In this document: one piece after another, positions 12,293 through 23,757 of the stretch | Layout: each line of letters begins with the position of its first letter | Position numbering within the stretch: the stretch's first letter is position 1 | Source: Flammula alnicola | Lineage: Eukaryota > Basidiomycota > Agaricomycetes > Agaricales > Strophariaceae | Length of the DNA stretch: 40,983 nucleotides | Direction of reading: 5' to 3' | NCBI GenBank assembly: GCA_015499995.1 | Contig: JADNRV010000387.1 | Location: 1-40,983, forward strand | The notes under the pieces: model-generated | Database searches by the model: none | What the model was told of the DNA's origin: nothing | Seen by the model: the letters and a program-made list of their open reading frames with translations, nothing else | Program-made: the position numbers and the translations under genes

Positions 12293-13773
12293 TGGCGATA
12301 GATGGGATGGTACGGACTCAATCCTGACTTCACAAACCAGTCTGCTCGCTATCTTGCGAGTTATAAGTGAATGGAGAACCTAAATTGGGGAGGGCCAATG
12401 CTAGTATGCGAGGACAAAGTCGGAGAATGCACAACAACGATACGGTGCACTTTTTCTTGCGCGAAATCATGCTGCATCTCGATATCGATGTGTATTGGTC
12501 TATCAAAGAAGATATCGTTGTGGTGACGAAATTTGGGATCAAAATTATAGGTAACTTACTTGAAGTTGTAAATTGTAGATCGGTCTTCGGGAATGGTCGG
12601 ACAAGCGCACCGTAAACGAGGACGTAAGAATGACCTCTATTGAAATTCTTTGCTGATTTAATCAGTAATTTGTAGCAACATCGGTGCCATGATGGCGATA
12701 GCGCCCGAAAGCCCGCCACCGATAATTGAGCAGATGCATATAGTATCGGCTTATGGCAATGGGTTGGCTGAAGGAATCGGGAAAACGAGGAACTTCGAGC
12801 ACGGATTCTAAACAGAAGCGATATTCGGTAGCGTCCGCGTTAGAGAACTTTTTGTCGGGTGGCGCGCATTGCGATTGTAGATTCGCACAGAAGTGCAGCA
12901 AGCAATCGATGCCACGGAAGCGAAATCCGTCGTTTCACAAGGCGAAAAGTTTGTGGATCAACTAGCGAAGTTTAAACTGCAAGCAAACTGCGAGTTGTAC
13001 ATTCTGAAGCATAGTTGACACAGCGAGGCAGGTTTTCCGACGACCAGAGCTGTCAAACGAGGACTGAATCGCGAGTTTGTTTGTCCATTTTAGCACCACT
13101 GAGTGAGCACTACTAATACTATTTGTTTTTGTTGTACAAAACCTTCAGGATTTGTCAGACAATACTCAGTAAGTAGGCGCGAAACAAATTTTATCACAAA
13201 TTGAAATTCTACCTCAACGGTACACTGGTATCAATTGAGAGTGCTGAAGCTCGGTTATAACTAAAAGGTTATCGTGAATGGGAGTATTGTTCCCATTTTA
13301 CTACACGAAGTTTGCAAGGCACCGTATTTCAATCCCCGATCCTTTGAATTTCACCAGCGATACACTTGTCGATACATTTTCGCTCGCTTCGGCAATGACT
13401 CTGTCCATGAACTGATGGACCCTTTTGGAAGCAATGGGTTATCTTCTCGAGCGTCCGCCATCGTCAGAATAAAGAGGATCGGATATTTTGAGTACTATTA
13501 TCCATCACTGTACGGCGGCGTTATGCTGGTGGTCCGAACAACGTCAGAGCGGCAACGGTGTAGCAGCGATAACAGCACTTCTCAACTGAGTACTTCTCAA
13601 CTCAACCGGTTGAAGGGGACGACCGAACAACCCTTCTTTTACCTGATCAAAAAGCTGTTCCTTGATCGATTCCAAGCAGGCTTTATTCTCCGACCGCGTT
13701 TTCACTTCAGCATGGACAAGGTAGTTCATAGACACCCTTGGACTCCCTGTCAATAACTGAACTTTTCCTCTAG
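12293..13773. promoter_or_regulatory. Divergent intergenic region ERG1 / P450
   Basis: About 1.5 kb between the ERG1 and P450 start codons, which are transcribed away from one another. A 160-codon open frame runs from 13274 to 13756 on the plus strand, but it starts at GTG and shows no family features. A short minus-strand peptide near 12660-12730 resembles a transporter membrane helix but cannot be extended. The interval presumably carries both promoters; no specific site can be named. Confidence 0.4.
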
Positions 13774-16209
13774 ATGCCCTTCATTTTGAGCACTGTTTTC
13801 GACCTCAACGTCGCTCTCTTTGGGGTGTGCTCTGCCGTCTTGTATCTCGTCATTCGTAGATGGTTCAAATTCCGTCCACTCTCCAATATCCAGGGACCTC
13901 TTTCTCCATCTTTTGTGTTTGGTGCGCCTCACGAACTCTATATCTCACGTCCGCCCACTGATTGTTTTTACAGGTCACCTCATTGACTTACAGCACCAGG
14001 AAGATGCTGGAGAACTAGAACACAAATGGGTCAGTCAATATGGCGAGGCCTGCAAGATTGCTGGATCATTCGGGGTTCTGTTTCCTTTCCATTCTTCGAT
14101 GGCTCGTTGAGTACTGACCATGACGCAGCAAGATACGCTTATGTTGGCCGACCCAAAGGCGCTGCACCACATCGTTCAAGCGTCTGGTTACCGCTATCCC
14201 AAAACGCCGGATACAAACCAAGCCATCCGACTCATGATGGGCCGAGGGATATTCTGGGCTGTTGGTAAGTTCATATTTTCCTTTTCCCGGCTTCTTCTGA
14301 TGTACATATTCGTGTTTTTTCAGGGGATGACCACAAGCGCCACAAGAAAGTCATGAATCCCGCCTTTGACATCAGCCGTTTACGCTCTTTTTTGCCACTT
14401 TTCCAAAGATCTGCAGGAATGGTAAATTTAAAAAAAAAACTTCAATCAATTCGACAAATACTAACACCCCAGTGAAGCTCGCAGAAAAATGGAAAGCAGA
14501 AATCAAGCTCAACGGCCATATGATCGACGTTACTACCTGGATTTCTCGTCTCATGCTCGACAATATTGGAGAAGGTGATTTCGTTTCATTGGCTTCAAGA
14601 AGGCCATGGTTTTTTATTTCCCAACAGCTGCATTCGAACATCAATTTAACGCGGTTGATGGCGGGGGAGTCGGAGAGCTCTCGGATGCGTTCACCAATCT
14701 CTTGTGAGCGCTTATCTATTTTTACATATTGCCACCTTTCTCATTATCCTCACATTCAGTGCGGATTCTCTGCTCTTCCCGGACAAAGGAACAGTACTTT
14801 TTACCTCTCTGTGGAGATTCATACCGCCCGATATCCTACGTTACGTTGAATATCTTCCAGCACGTCAAGTCCGTCGCTTCCGCAGGTTTTTGAAAGTGTC
14901 CAAGCAGGCCGCAAGAAATGTAATAAGCAACCGTGCATCCAGTATCAGCTGTGACGACGAGAACAAAGATATCCTGAGCATCCTTGGTGGGTAAAGTCAC
15001 TTTTTATTCTCTGCCATGCTCTGACGCGAACACAGTACGATCAAACTCCTCTGTTGACGCTAAGAAGAGGCTCGATGAAGATGAATTACTGTCACAAATG
15101 GCGTAAGTGTTTATTTCCTGTTTTATATGAGAAGGAGGGTTAATGTTCAACATGACAATCGCAGAACTATCATGTTAGCGGGCCACGACTCCACCGCCAT
15201 GTCGCTTAGTTGGCTTCTATACGACCTTTCTCTCAATCCCGAGGACCAGAAACGCGTCCGAGAGGAAATCGTCAGCGTCAAATCCCAGAGCGACACACCA
15301 GACTGCTTAGGTATAGTTGACTTTGAAGCAATGACCTACACCAACGCCGTGATAAGGGTAAGTTCATCGAAAATTTCCTTACGAATTGGCTAATAGTACT
15401 TCGATGACGAATTCCACAGGAAACCCTTCGTTTGCATCCTATCGCGTTTATGCTTCCTCGGATGGCCGCTGAAGATGACGTGATACCACTCGCCACCCCG
15501 ATTACCACGAAGACAGGAGAAAGGCTTTCAGAGATACCAATCAAGAAAGGCCAGAGCATCTACATGGCCATTTATACTTACAATCGGTTCGCTTTCTTTC
15601 TCCCATCATTCCCAGACAATGAGCTTACACTATGCTCTGGCGATTCAGACTCAAGGGCGTGTGGGGAGAAGACGCCGACAAATGGAATCCTGGACGGTTC
15701 CTCGGGAATACGAAGGAGAAAGAGTACACCATGGGCATGTTTGCTAACTTGTAAGTGGGCACGTTTCGGTTATGCTTTCCAAAGTCTAATACTCTATGCC
15801 ACAGATTGACATTCTGTATGTTCGCCTTATCACTCTTCGGATTAACTCACTAAACGCCATATGTACAGCGGGCGGTGTGCGTGGTTGCTTAGGGTGAGTG
15901 TCCGTCCGATCGTGAGAAAACCTGCCAGAGCTGACGTTTTATTACATTCATAGGTGGCGTTTTGCGTAAGTCTCCCTCCATCCAAGAAAGAGTAACCTTC
16001 CATTAAGCTCACTGCATTATAGTGTTCTCGAACTACAAGCTACCCTGGTCGGACTCATGGAACAATTCGAGTTCTCGCCGCCTCCCGGAATCGAAATTCA
16101 AGGCGCTCCTGCTGGGAGCATGATACCTGTCATTCGAGGACGGGCACGCGAAGGGACCCAGCTTCCTCTTTGCATCTCTGCGCTCGACAAAGGCGAACGT
16201 GATTTCTGA
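13774..16209 (+). CDS. Cytochrome P450 monooxygenase
   Basis: Haem-thiolate monooxygenase, ER-anchored by an N-terminal helix (VALFGVCSAVLYLVIRRW, residues about 10-27) followed by a Pro/Gly hinge (NIQGPLSPSF). Later blocks: DDHKRHKKVMNPAFDISRLR (C-helix; HRKxxxPAF-like), the I-helix oxygen-binding motif AGHDSTAMSLSW (15181-15216; AGHDST instead of the usual AG.DTT), ExxR as ETLRLHP (15420s), the PERF-like KWNPGRFLG, and the haem loop FSGGVRGCLGWRFA with the axial Cys. At least a dozen exons; the haem region is split into exons of 102, 11, 25 and 12 nt (15649-15750, 15805-15815, 15869-15893, 15954-15965) before the last exon at 16023. Stop TGA is at 16207-16209. Frame is maintained at every junction I checked. 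Fungal clan membership is not assigned; the substrate could be a terpenoid given the neighbours. Confidence 0.93.
15805..15965 (+). other. Three consecutive micro-exons of the P450 haem loop
   Basis: Exons of 11 nt (15805-15815), 25 nt (15869-15893) and 12 nt (15954-15965) are separated by GT-AG introns of 53 and 60 nt, with further introns of 54 nt (15751-15804) and 57 nt (15966-16022) on either side. Joined, they read LLTFSGGVRGCLGWRFA in frame, giving the haem-ligand Cys and its surroundings. Confidence 0.88.
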
Positions 16210-16559
16210 TAGAATGATGTACACACGTAGATTGATCTAGCTTTACCTCTGAATATTATCGAGTTCGTAATTGGAATGAGCAGCTCAGTGAGGTAGACGT
16301 ATGTGTATTTTTCTACTGCATTTATCTGGTACTTCTGTATTTAATTTAGATTCGATTATTGTTCTATCAATCCAAGGTCGTTTCTACATTCTGATCCATT
16401 CCATTGTTATGTCTATAAGCGCCTATCGTGATCAGTTAGAATTTGATCCCATAAGCGCCGAAAAAAATGTGGCACGTGGGAATATCATGACTAACCAGGC
16501 CGCCGCCTTCCCTCACGCCCAAATCTTGCCAATGTTCTCAACTTTCCTCGACACTGGCT
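16210..16559. other. Intergenic P450 / BTB gene
   Basis: About 350 bp of AT-rich sequence: 3' flank of the P450 and presumed promoter of the BTB gene. No other feature seen. Confidence 0.5.
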
Positions 16560-17708
16560 ATGGAAGCACAGGCCATATCGAATTCAGATCATGAAGAGCC
16601 AAATACACTCCTTCATCTAGGTAATACTACTCCCACGTCCGGATCTGTGGACCTTATAGTCGACGACGACGATCCAAGTCTTGGTCACCTCAGCGCTCAT
16701 CCGGATCTATGGTTCGACGATGGATCCTTGGTTTTGCAAGCCTCCAACGTCGGATTTCGTGTCCACCGCACCATTCTGTGCAAACTATCCGAAGTCTTCC
16801 GAGACATGATGATGATACCACAAGCTCCTGGGGAGGATTCAGACACATTTGAAGGATGTCCTCTCGTCAAACTGCCAGATGATGTCACAGATTTGACCCA
16901 ACTTTTGAAATCTATCTACGAGCCAACGTCAGCTTCCTTTTCTTATTCACTATTTTATTTATTTATTTTGACGCTACGGAGCTGACTTGCCGCATCGGAC
17001 AGCTATTTCGATGATTTAAGCTCTACGATTCAGGATGAGAATTTTGTTCTTGGAAATATATCGGGTGTCTTGCGCCTCACCACCAAGTACCGATTCAAGG
17101 CGCTGCGTCAAAAGGCCATTAGAATTCTCAAGGAAATCAACCCCACCGACATGGATCGATTCGTTGTTCGTTTTACGAAGCTCTTGGACTCCCGGTCCCG
17201 AAACAGGGAAGAGCAGAAAATCGCAACAGCGGAGGAGATCATATCGTTATCCATCGCCTGTAATGCACGTACTTTATTACCCGGAGCCTTCTACCGCCTA
17301 TGCCAAATCCTCGGCACCGATGGTAGCAGAGATCACCTGCTCCTTGGCTCGTCGAACATTAGCGACCTCGACAAGGCATGGTGCCTGTCTGGCAGAACGC
17401 GCATTTCTGCGCAAGTGGCCAATAGCGGGGCGTATCTCATCAGCGATTCCAATACTCCAAGGTGTAATTTGCCAGAAGCAACCACTCGATCACAAAGATG
17501 TCGCGGTCGTCCACCACGTAAGGACCCTAGGTTTACATTTGAGGATGTTGTTTGGACGTCGACTGAAGGCGCATGCCATAAGTGTATGTCGCTCTATGAA
17601 AAACAACACCGATGCAGACGGCAAGAAATATGGGATTTGCTACCTCAATACTTTGGATTGGGAAAGAGCTGGGAAGAGATGCGTAGGAATGATGCCAATT
17701 GGGAGTAA
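16560..17708 (+). CDS. BTB/POZ domain protein
   Basis: Fungal BTB/POZ protein with a protein-protein interaction module. Two exons: 16560-16927 and 17003-17708, joined across a 75-bp intron (GTCAG..ACAG) in phase. The BTB fold is visible at residues about 48-150: HPDLWFDDGSLVLQASNVGF, RVHRTILCKLSEVFRDM, then an acidic insert and CPLVKLPDDVTDLTQLLKSI. The second exon continues with GVLRLTTKYRFKALRQKAIR, typical of agaricomycete BTB proteins. The C-terminal part (residues about 200-330) contains CHKC and HRC residues that could bind a metal, but no named domain is evident. Such proteins are greatly expanded in mushroom genomes; proposed roles are ubiquitin-ligase adaptors or transcriptional regulators. 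Whether it regulates its metabolic neighbours is unknown. Confidence 0.85.
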
Positions 17709-17855
17709 CGATGCAGGCATTTAGTAGTATTTGCATTGCCTAGCACTTACATATATCTCGTGGCGGGGAAGGAGGTGATCAAACTTGTATGTTTTACTCG
17801 ATGAATCTACGGACATATATATTATTGAGACCTATCTCTTGCGACCGACTCATGC

Positions 17856-19651
17856 TCAAGCTCGCGCCTGGGATGGAGGAGCCACCTCGGGCAGACGAAG
17901 ACCAAGGTTGTCGGGAAGTGCCAGGGTATCATCAGCGGCGCTCGCAAGGTGGCCACCGAACCCGACAGCACCGTTCACAGCCCGGAACTCGGCAATGCGA
18001 CGTTCGACTTCGGGGCGGAAATGACGCATGAGACCTTGGATAGGCCAAGCAGCGGCATCACCCAAGGCGCAGATGGTGCGACCTTCAACTTGTTTTCTAT
18101 GAGTAATATCAGTACAGAGCTGAAGTTGCAGGCGAAGAGAAAAACCTACGTCAGCTCGAGCAACATGTCAATCTCGCGCACGTGACCGCGGCCTTCAACC
18201 ATGCGGTTCATCATGTTCATCATCCAGGTCGTGCCCTCTCGGCAAGGCGTGCATTGACCGCAAGATTCGTGCTTGTAAAACTGAGAAAAGCGGGCGATGG
18301 CAGACACGATGTCGGTGCTCTTGTTCATGACGATGACGGCGCCAGTGCCGAGACCGGACTGGGCATCCTTGAGAGAGTCGTAGTCCATCCTGTGAGAAAA
18401 GGTGAGAAGAAGGAACACCGAACGAAAGGTATGACCCACAGGACCTCAGCACACACGTCAATGGGAATTACTGGAACGGACGAGCCTCCAGGGATGATGC
18501 CCAAGAGGTTGTCCCAACCACCAACAACACCTCCACAGTGCTTCTCGATCAGGTCTTTCAAGGGAATACTCATCTCTTCCTCAACGACGCAAGGGTTGTT
18601 GACGTGCCCGCTAATGCAGAACAGCTTGGTGCCCTGATTCCTCTCGCGACCGAAACCTGCGAACCAGCTGGGACCGCGCCTGCAGATTGTCGGGGCGACA
18701 GCAACAGTCTCGACGTTCGCTACGGTCGTTGGGCAACCGAAAAGGCCAACATCGGCGGGAAAGGGAGGCTTGAGACGCGGCTTTCCTTGCTTTCCTTCTA
18801 TACTCTCGATGAGGGCAGTCTCCTCGCCACAAATGTAGGCTCCCGCTCCGCGGTGGACGTAGACATCGAACGAGTAACCAGATCCACAGGCGTCTTTGCC
18901 GAGGAAGCCAGCGGCGTACGCTTCGTTGATGGCCTGCTGGACGTGGGATGCCTCTTGGTAGAATTCTCCACGGATGTAGATGTAGGCAGCAGTGGCGTTC
19001 ATACCGCGTCCGGCAACAAGACAGCCCTCGATGAGTTTGTGGGGATCACCACGGAGAATTTCACGATCCTTGCAGGTGCCCGGCTCGCCCTCGTCGGCAT
19101 TAATAACAAGATAACGAGGTCTGAGGACTAGGGTGAGGACGAAAAATGCACGCTGACACGGAAATCTCACCGTGGGTCCTTCTCCCAACCAGGCTTGTTC
19201 ATGAAACTCCACTTCAACCCACTCGGAAAGCCAGCACCTCCTCGACCACGGAGACCAGAGTCCTTTATACTCTGGATGATCCAAGAGTCGCCCTTTAACA
19301 AGATATCTTTTGTGCGATGCCAATCACCTCGGGACTAAATTCTGGAGTGTAAGACAGTTCGCGATAACAACCAGTGCAGTACTGACCATAGCTCCCTTGA
19401 TACCATGGTCATGCCGGCAGTATGCATTGGTAAATATGCGGTCTTGATCTTTCAAGCCGCCATAGCGTCGAACAGGGGGGTCAACGGCGGTCGCCAGCGA
19501 GCGACTCGTTCGAAGTTTTGCGCGAAATGGTCGCGACACTCCTGCGGGGTACTATAAACTTGAGGACATATAAGAACACGAACAACATACTAGAGGTAGA
19601 GGCCGTTGCCCTCAGCAACGCCTGAGATGACGAAGACGAGGCTTTGAACAT
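17856..19651 (-). CDS. NUO51: NADH:ubiquinone oxidoreductase 51-kDa subunit (complex I flavoprotein 1)
   Basis: Mitochondrial matrix-arm subunit that oxidises NADH with FMN and holds iron-sulphur cluster N3. I chose ATG 19651-19649 (context CACAATG), giving a Ser/Ala/Arg-rich presequence ([14 protein letters not shown]...) that continues after an intron to SRSLATAV and then the mature start [19 protein letters not shown]. Conserved blocks follow: [15 protein letters not shown] (FMN), [52 protein letters not shown] (NADH), and the N3 ligands CGQCTPC plus TICALGD. Stop TGA is at 17858-17856. Introns close in frame, for example GTCAG..TTTAG before [10 protein letters not shown]. Full length, no lesion. 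It is convergent with the BTB gene (147 bp apart) and divergent from the FMO. The 5' end overlaps another codon-biased reading frame (see findings). Confidence 0.95.
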
Positions 19652-19735
19652 TGTGCTCGTCGTCGTTGGGAACGATGAGCTGGAAGCGGAGTTTCTCGGA
19701 TTCACCTTTATTAATTATGTAATTTTGCTAAGACT
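19460..19735 (-). CDS. Second, codon-biased frame overlapping the NUO51 5' end (C-terminus of an unknown protein?)
   Basis: In a frame different from NUO51, the minus strand reads [18 protein letters not shown] (19705-19650) and [19 protein letters not shown] (to about 19592), almost entirely with fungal optimal codons ending in C or G. Using the same intron donor as NUO51 but an acceptor (TATAG) 10 nt upstream of the NUO51 acceptor (CGCAG), the frame continues [20 protein letters not shown] and ends [16 protein letters not shown] inside NUO51 codons near 19461. I do not recognise the protein. Upstream of about 19735 I could not link it convincingly to further exons, although parts of 19800-20040 have protein-like frames on the same strand. 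It could be a small gene overlapping NUO51, an alternative isoform, or a relic. Confidence 0.35.
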
Positions 19736-20271
19736 AATATTTTCCATGGCCAATTTATTTACAAAACTGATGAAAAACCAATTGAGAACCTAGATTAGAT
19801 TAGATCAATTTGTGGCTGTACAGGTCATGAAAATAAGATCGCCGACAAGGCGGCCTTCATGATGTCTGAATCCACCTTGTCCAACTTGTGAGATCGGTGG
19901 CAGGGCTATCTCACGACCCTTCGAAAGTTGCAGGAGGCGACATGTCGCCAATGTCAGCAGCAAGGCACGATGCATTGATGACGCACATGTATTTGACCAG
20001 CGCAGAGAGTCCAGAGTCTTGTCAGTTGGCAGTGGCAGAACCGAGCCGAATAATTCTTTCAATCCTAGGCTAACCGACTGTATCCGCAGGTCTCTGGGAA
20101 ATTTTCATTGTATCCCTTGACTAATTTCCGACCTATGTGCGCAGCTTGCCATTCTCCTTCAAGTCTGTCCTTCGGATTCAGCAAGCTTCTTTACTCGAAC
20201 GACTTTCTTGCGTTGGGCGGATACCTAGGCCTTTATCGTACTCGACTTGCGTGCAGCTCTAAGCACAGTTA
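19736..20271. promoter_or_regulatory. Divergent intergenic region NUO51 / FMO
   Basis: About 540 bp between the NUO51-side features and the FMO start codon. It should hold the FMO promoter. Short minus-strand frames near 19800-20040 (for example one reading SALVKYMCVINASCLAADIG) look protein-like but lack a clear exon structure. No specific regulatory site identified. Confidence 0.35.
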
Positions 20272-22443
20272 ATGTCGCCAAAATCCAATAACCCTTCACA
20301 AGCTTCAACCATTGCTCCTCATTTGAATGCCAGCGTTTTATCCGAACCTGTTGGCATCCTCGGAGCAGGAGTTGCCGGCCTGATAAACGCGTATGTTCTC
20401 CTTCAAGACGGGTTCACCAATGTCACGGTCGTCACTCGCGACCGCTCTGTAGGAGGTGTGTGGTCGAGAGACCGAGTCTATCCAGGTTTATGCATCAATA
20501 AGTATGTGGACGTATCGTACTTAGCTCCAACTTTGACTGATGGGATCTTTTGTCTCTTACAGTGTACATGGAGAGTACCGCTTTTCCCCACTCGAGATGG
20601 CCCTACCAGAGGACTCTGCTCAGACAGGAGGCCACATCACCGGCATGGGGATGTGTGAATACATGGAGACATTTTATTCGAAATTCCTCCAGGATAAAGC
20701 CACATTTCGATTCGAGGCTGAGATTCTCTCCGTTAACAGAGATGAAACAGGTCTATGGAGAGTCAAAACTGAAGACATACACTCTGGGCAAGGCGAAGTG
20801 CTGACTTTTTCTCGTGTCATTCTGTGCACTGGTGTACGTGTCATTTTCTCTCGATCACGATTTCGAAGCTGATCAGCTGAGATATTTACCGTAACAGGGA
20901 TGCAGTAATCCAAATATACCCCATGAATTGTCGGTAGAGGCCTCAAAGAAAGCGCAATATAGGGGAATCGTGATTCATTCCTCTCAATTCCGCTCCCGGC
21001 TGGACGGCATATTAGCGAGAGTGAAACCTAAGGAGTTCGAAGGCGACAAGGAGAAGGGTACAGTTCTCGTTGTAGGAGGTGGGAAATCTGCAATGGAGTA
21101 AGGCTCATCGTAACTTCCGATTGTCAATGCTGACTCGCTCAAAGCATTTGTGCAAGGCTAGCCAACGAAGGACGGAGAGTGGTTAATGTCTTTGAGTCTC
21201 CTGACGTATTCGTCGCTTCGAAATCAGCGATTCCCGATTTCATTCGGAAAAGCAGGTAATTTTTTTATCCCCTGGCCGCGTCACTAAGATTTACCTGAAT
21301 ATTCCAGGTTCTTAAGTGTCATTTCACCTCACCGAGAGTTAAGAACGCGATTGGAGTGCGTGAATGTTGTACATACATCTTCCTATACCAACCGTAATGT
21401 TGACGCGTCGCTTTTAAATTCAGGCGCTTCCTTCACATGACAAAAATCGGAAGCTGGATCACGCACTTCATCTGGAAGAACCTCGAAGAATCTTCCGTAA
21501 GCTCTACAAGCCTCTGAGCTCTAGATCTTGCCTTCCGTCCCGTTCTCTGATGGATGTCTTTTTTTTTTTTCACTCAGTTTGCTGCATACTCTATTCACAA
21601 ATCATCTCCCCTTCGAAGCCCACATTCAATATTTTGGGGTATCCGGACGAATGATGAAGGCCGCGTTCATCCTAGGTCATATTATTCCCTCGTTAATGCA
21701 GGGGCAATCGAACTCGTAGCTCCTGCTAGAGCTCTGGGGTTCGCGGAGGATGGTCGGTCGATGTCCTTGAGCAATGGTACAGAGGTGACTGCCCAGGTAG
21801 TCATATTGGCGACTGGGTGGAAAAGCTCGTGGACAGGCATTTTCGATGGTCAGTTTATGATTCGCTTGCTGCATTATGGAAACATGAATTTACATGTCTT
21901 GCAGAAACAACCGCTGCAGAGATCGGAATAGGCAGACATGCGCCAATGTCTAATCTCGATAGCGTCGACGGTTCCTGGAACTACGAGACTCTGGCTAACC
22001 CACCTCCTGCGCACCCAGAAAATACCTCACAGAAATGGGTCACCTCTGTATACCGTGGCCTGGTTCCAGGCAAAAGCATCAACAGACGTGACTTTGCAAT
22101 CGGTGGCGCTATGGTAAGGTCGACCTGTGTTTCCTCATTTTCCAACACCGATATCAATGCATCCTAGTTTTCTTCCAACATTGGGTAGATGTCCGAAGTT
22201 TGCGCACATTGGGTATCTTCGTACTTCCAAAGCGACCCCATGCGGCTTCCTTCTTCCCCCGAAGACGCCATCGCAGATGCCGAGCGTTCATCTGCATGGA
22301 TGAGACGTCGATATCCCAATATGCTTTCGTGGATCAATGAAAGCTATAGTACCACACTTGATTTCTGGACGTGCGTATTTTCTTCATACGCGCTGCGACA
22401 AATTTCCTAACGAAAACGGGATGGATACCCTAGTTGGCCACAG

Positions 22444-22452
22444 GCTGCAGAC
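22444..22452. repeat. Target-site duplication, left copy
   Basis: GCTGCAGAC immediately left of the 1318-bp element, repeated exactly at 23771-23779. Removing one copy and the element restores an uninterrupted FMO exon. Confidence 0.93.
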
Positions 22453-22466
22453 GGGCAAGAGAAAAT
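22453..22466 (+). repeat. Terminal inverted repeat, left
   Basis: GGGCAAGAGAAAAT, an exact reverse complement of 23757-23770. Confidence 0.93.
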
Positions 22467-22468
22467 CA

Positions 22469-22553
22469 GCGTGCACGAGCGTGCGTGGCGTGCTTGGCGT
22501 GCTTGGCGTGGCACGCCAATGCACGCCAATGCACGCCACACACGCTAGTACAC
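22469..22553. repeat. Left subterminal GCGTGC/GCACGC array
   Basis: About ten copies of GCGTGC or its complement GCACGC in 85 bp. The copies switch orientation around GGCGTGGCACGCC, forming an internal palindrome, and then run as CAATGCACGC repeats. Confidence 0.85.
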
Positions 22554-23068
22554 AGAACATGGTACTTTAAAAAATAAACATACTATGAGAAATATTACCT
22601 GTACCTACAACAATGCGAGCAGATTCTATCCTCTACTCACTCTCTTCTCATTTCGCCGAGGGATTGTCAGTCATTTCCACGGAAATGCTCCTGGTGAGAC
22701 ATGTTCCCACGGCACCTGGAACACAAAACCTCGCGCAAAAACGGCAACATGTGCCCTCCCTCTTCAAAATTAGGTAGAATGAATTTGATTGGTAGTACAT
22801 TAAACATAAAAATTATTTATAAGTACTCTGAATTGTTGTGGCAGCTGATATACCCATTGACACTATCTGACCTGTCCAACATCTGTGTACTTGCATACTT
22901 GCACAGTGCGTGCACCTGCGTGCTACGCAGAAAAACCAGTGCTCCATGATATACCAATGATGTACTCAAATAAAACTCGAGTACATCGTAGTGTACCTAC
23001 AGTAACTGCAGTCCGCAACATCCTTGCCTTTGAAATACATAATATGAATATATGCATCAGCACGCCAA

Positions 23069-23260
23069 AAGTGGCACGCGGATGCACGCAGGTGCACGCG
23101 TGTGAATTTTAACGATTTTTAGCGTGGCACGCTCACGCACGCTCACACGTCATGACGCACGCCAACGCACGCTTGCACGCCAATTGGGCAAACCTATGCA
23201 CGCTTGCACGCCAATTGGGAAAACTCACGCACGCTCGTTAGCACAGTTCGCACGCTCTTC
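23069..23260. repeat. Internal GCACGC array with a tandem ~30-bp repeat
   Basis: Many GCACGC/GCGTGC copies, plus two adjacent near-identical units built around CACGCTTGCACGCCAATTGG (about 23168-23225), differing mainly in GGGCAAA versus GGGAAAA. Confidence 0.8.
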
Positions 23261-23632
23261 AGGATGTTCATAACACCCAGTGGTATGTGTTGGGAATGTA
23301 CTTGGACATTTCATGCGGCTTGATTGACTCGAGCGCTTATTGAGCGCTTACCTCGCTGATTCAACTTGCACGGCCTAATTGTTACTTCCTTATTTAGTAT
23401 TTCATAGCACTTAGAAGTTAGTAGTGTATTCTAGATACTCTGTAAAAGGTATTTATACAGGCCTCTTAGAGACTAGCAATATATAAGTTTACTACCTACA
23501 ATTTACCTGTTACATGTATACCTGCACTGTGTACATTTCTGCAATCTCTTGTGCAAAATATCAAAGAAATTTATTATACTCTATTAAATGCGTACAACGT
23601 GACGAAAAGTAGCAACACGCTAAAAGAGACGG

Positions 23633-23757
23633 TTGCACGCCAAATGGGCTGAGCGTGCTGAACATGGCACGCACCGCACGCCAAAAGGGCTGAGCGTGCT
23701 GAGCGTGGCACGCTCAGGCACGCTCAGGCACGCTCGTGCACGCTCAAGGCACGCCAA
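23633..23757. repeat. Right subterminal GCGTGC/GCACGC array
   Basis: Two GCACGCCAAANGGGCTGAGCGTGCTGA-type units, then repeated CAGGCACGCT units running into the right terminal repeat. In inverted orientation the sequence next to the TIR (GAGCGTGCACGAGCGTGC) matches that next to the left TIR. Confidence 0.85.

Noticed and set aside
12660..12730. Minus-strand peptide resembling a transporter membrane helix (IIGGGLSGAIAIMAPMLL)
   Set aside because: It cannot be extended into exons on either side; too short to call a transporter relic.
13274..13756. 160-codon plus-strand open frame upstream of the P450
   Set aside because: It starts at GTG, has no recognisable domain, and ends just before the P450 ATG; more likely promoter or 5' UTR sequence.
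18538..19131. 197-codon plus-strand open frame
   Set aside because: It is the complement of NUO51 exons, whose conserved minus-strand frame is certain.
22469..23757. Array of repeated GCACGC units as a possible CRISPR or minisatellite
   Set aside because: Units are irregular, occur in both orientations and are confined within TIRs and a target duplication, so they belong to a transposon; a CRISPR is not expected in a fungal nucleus.
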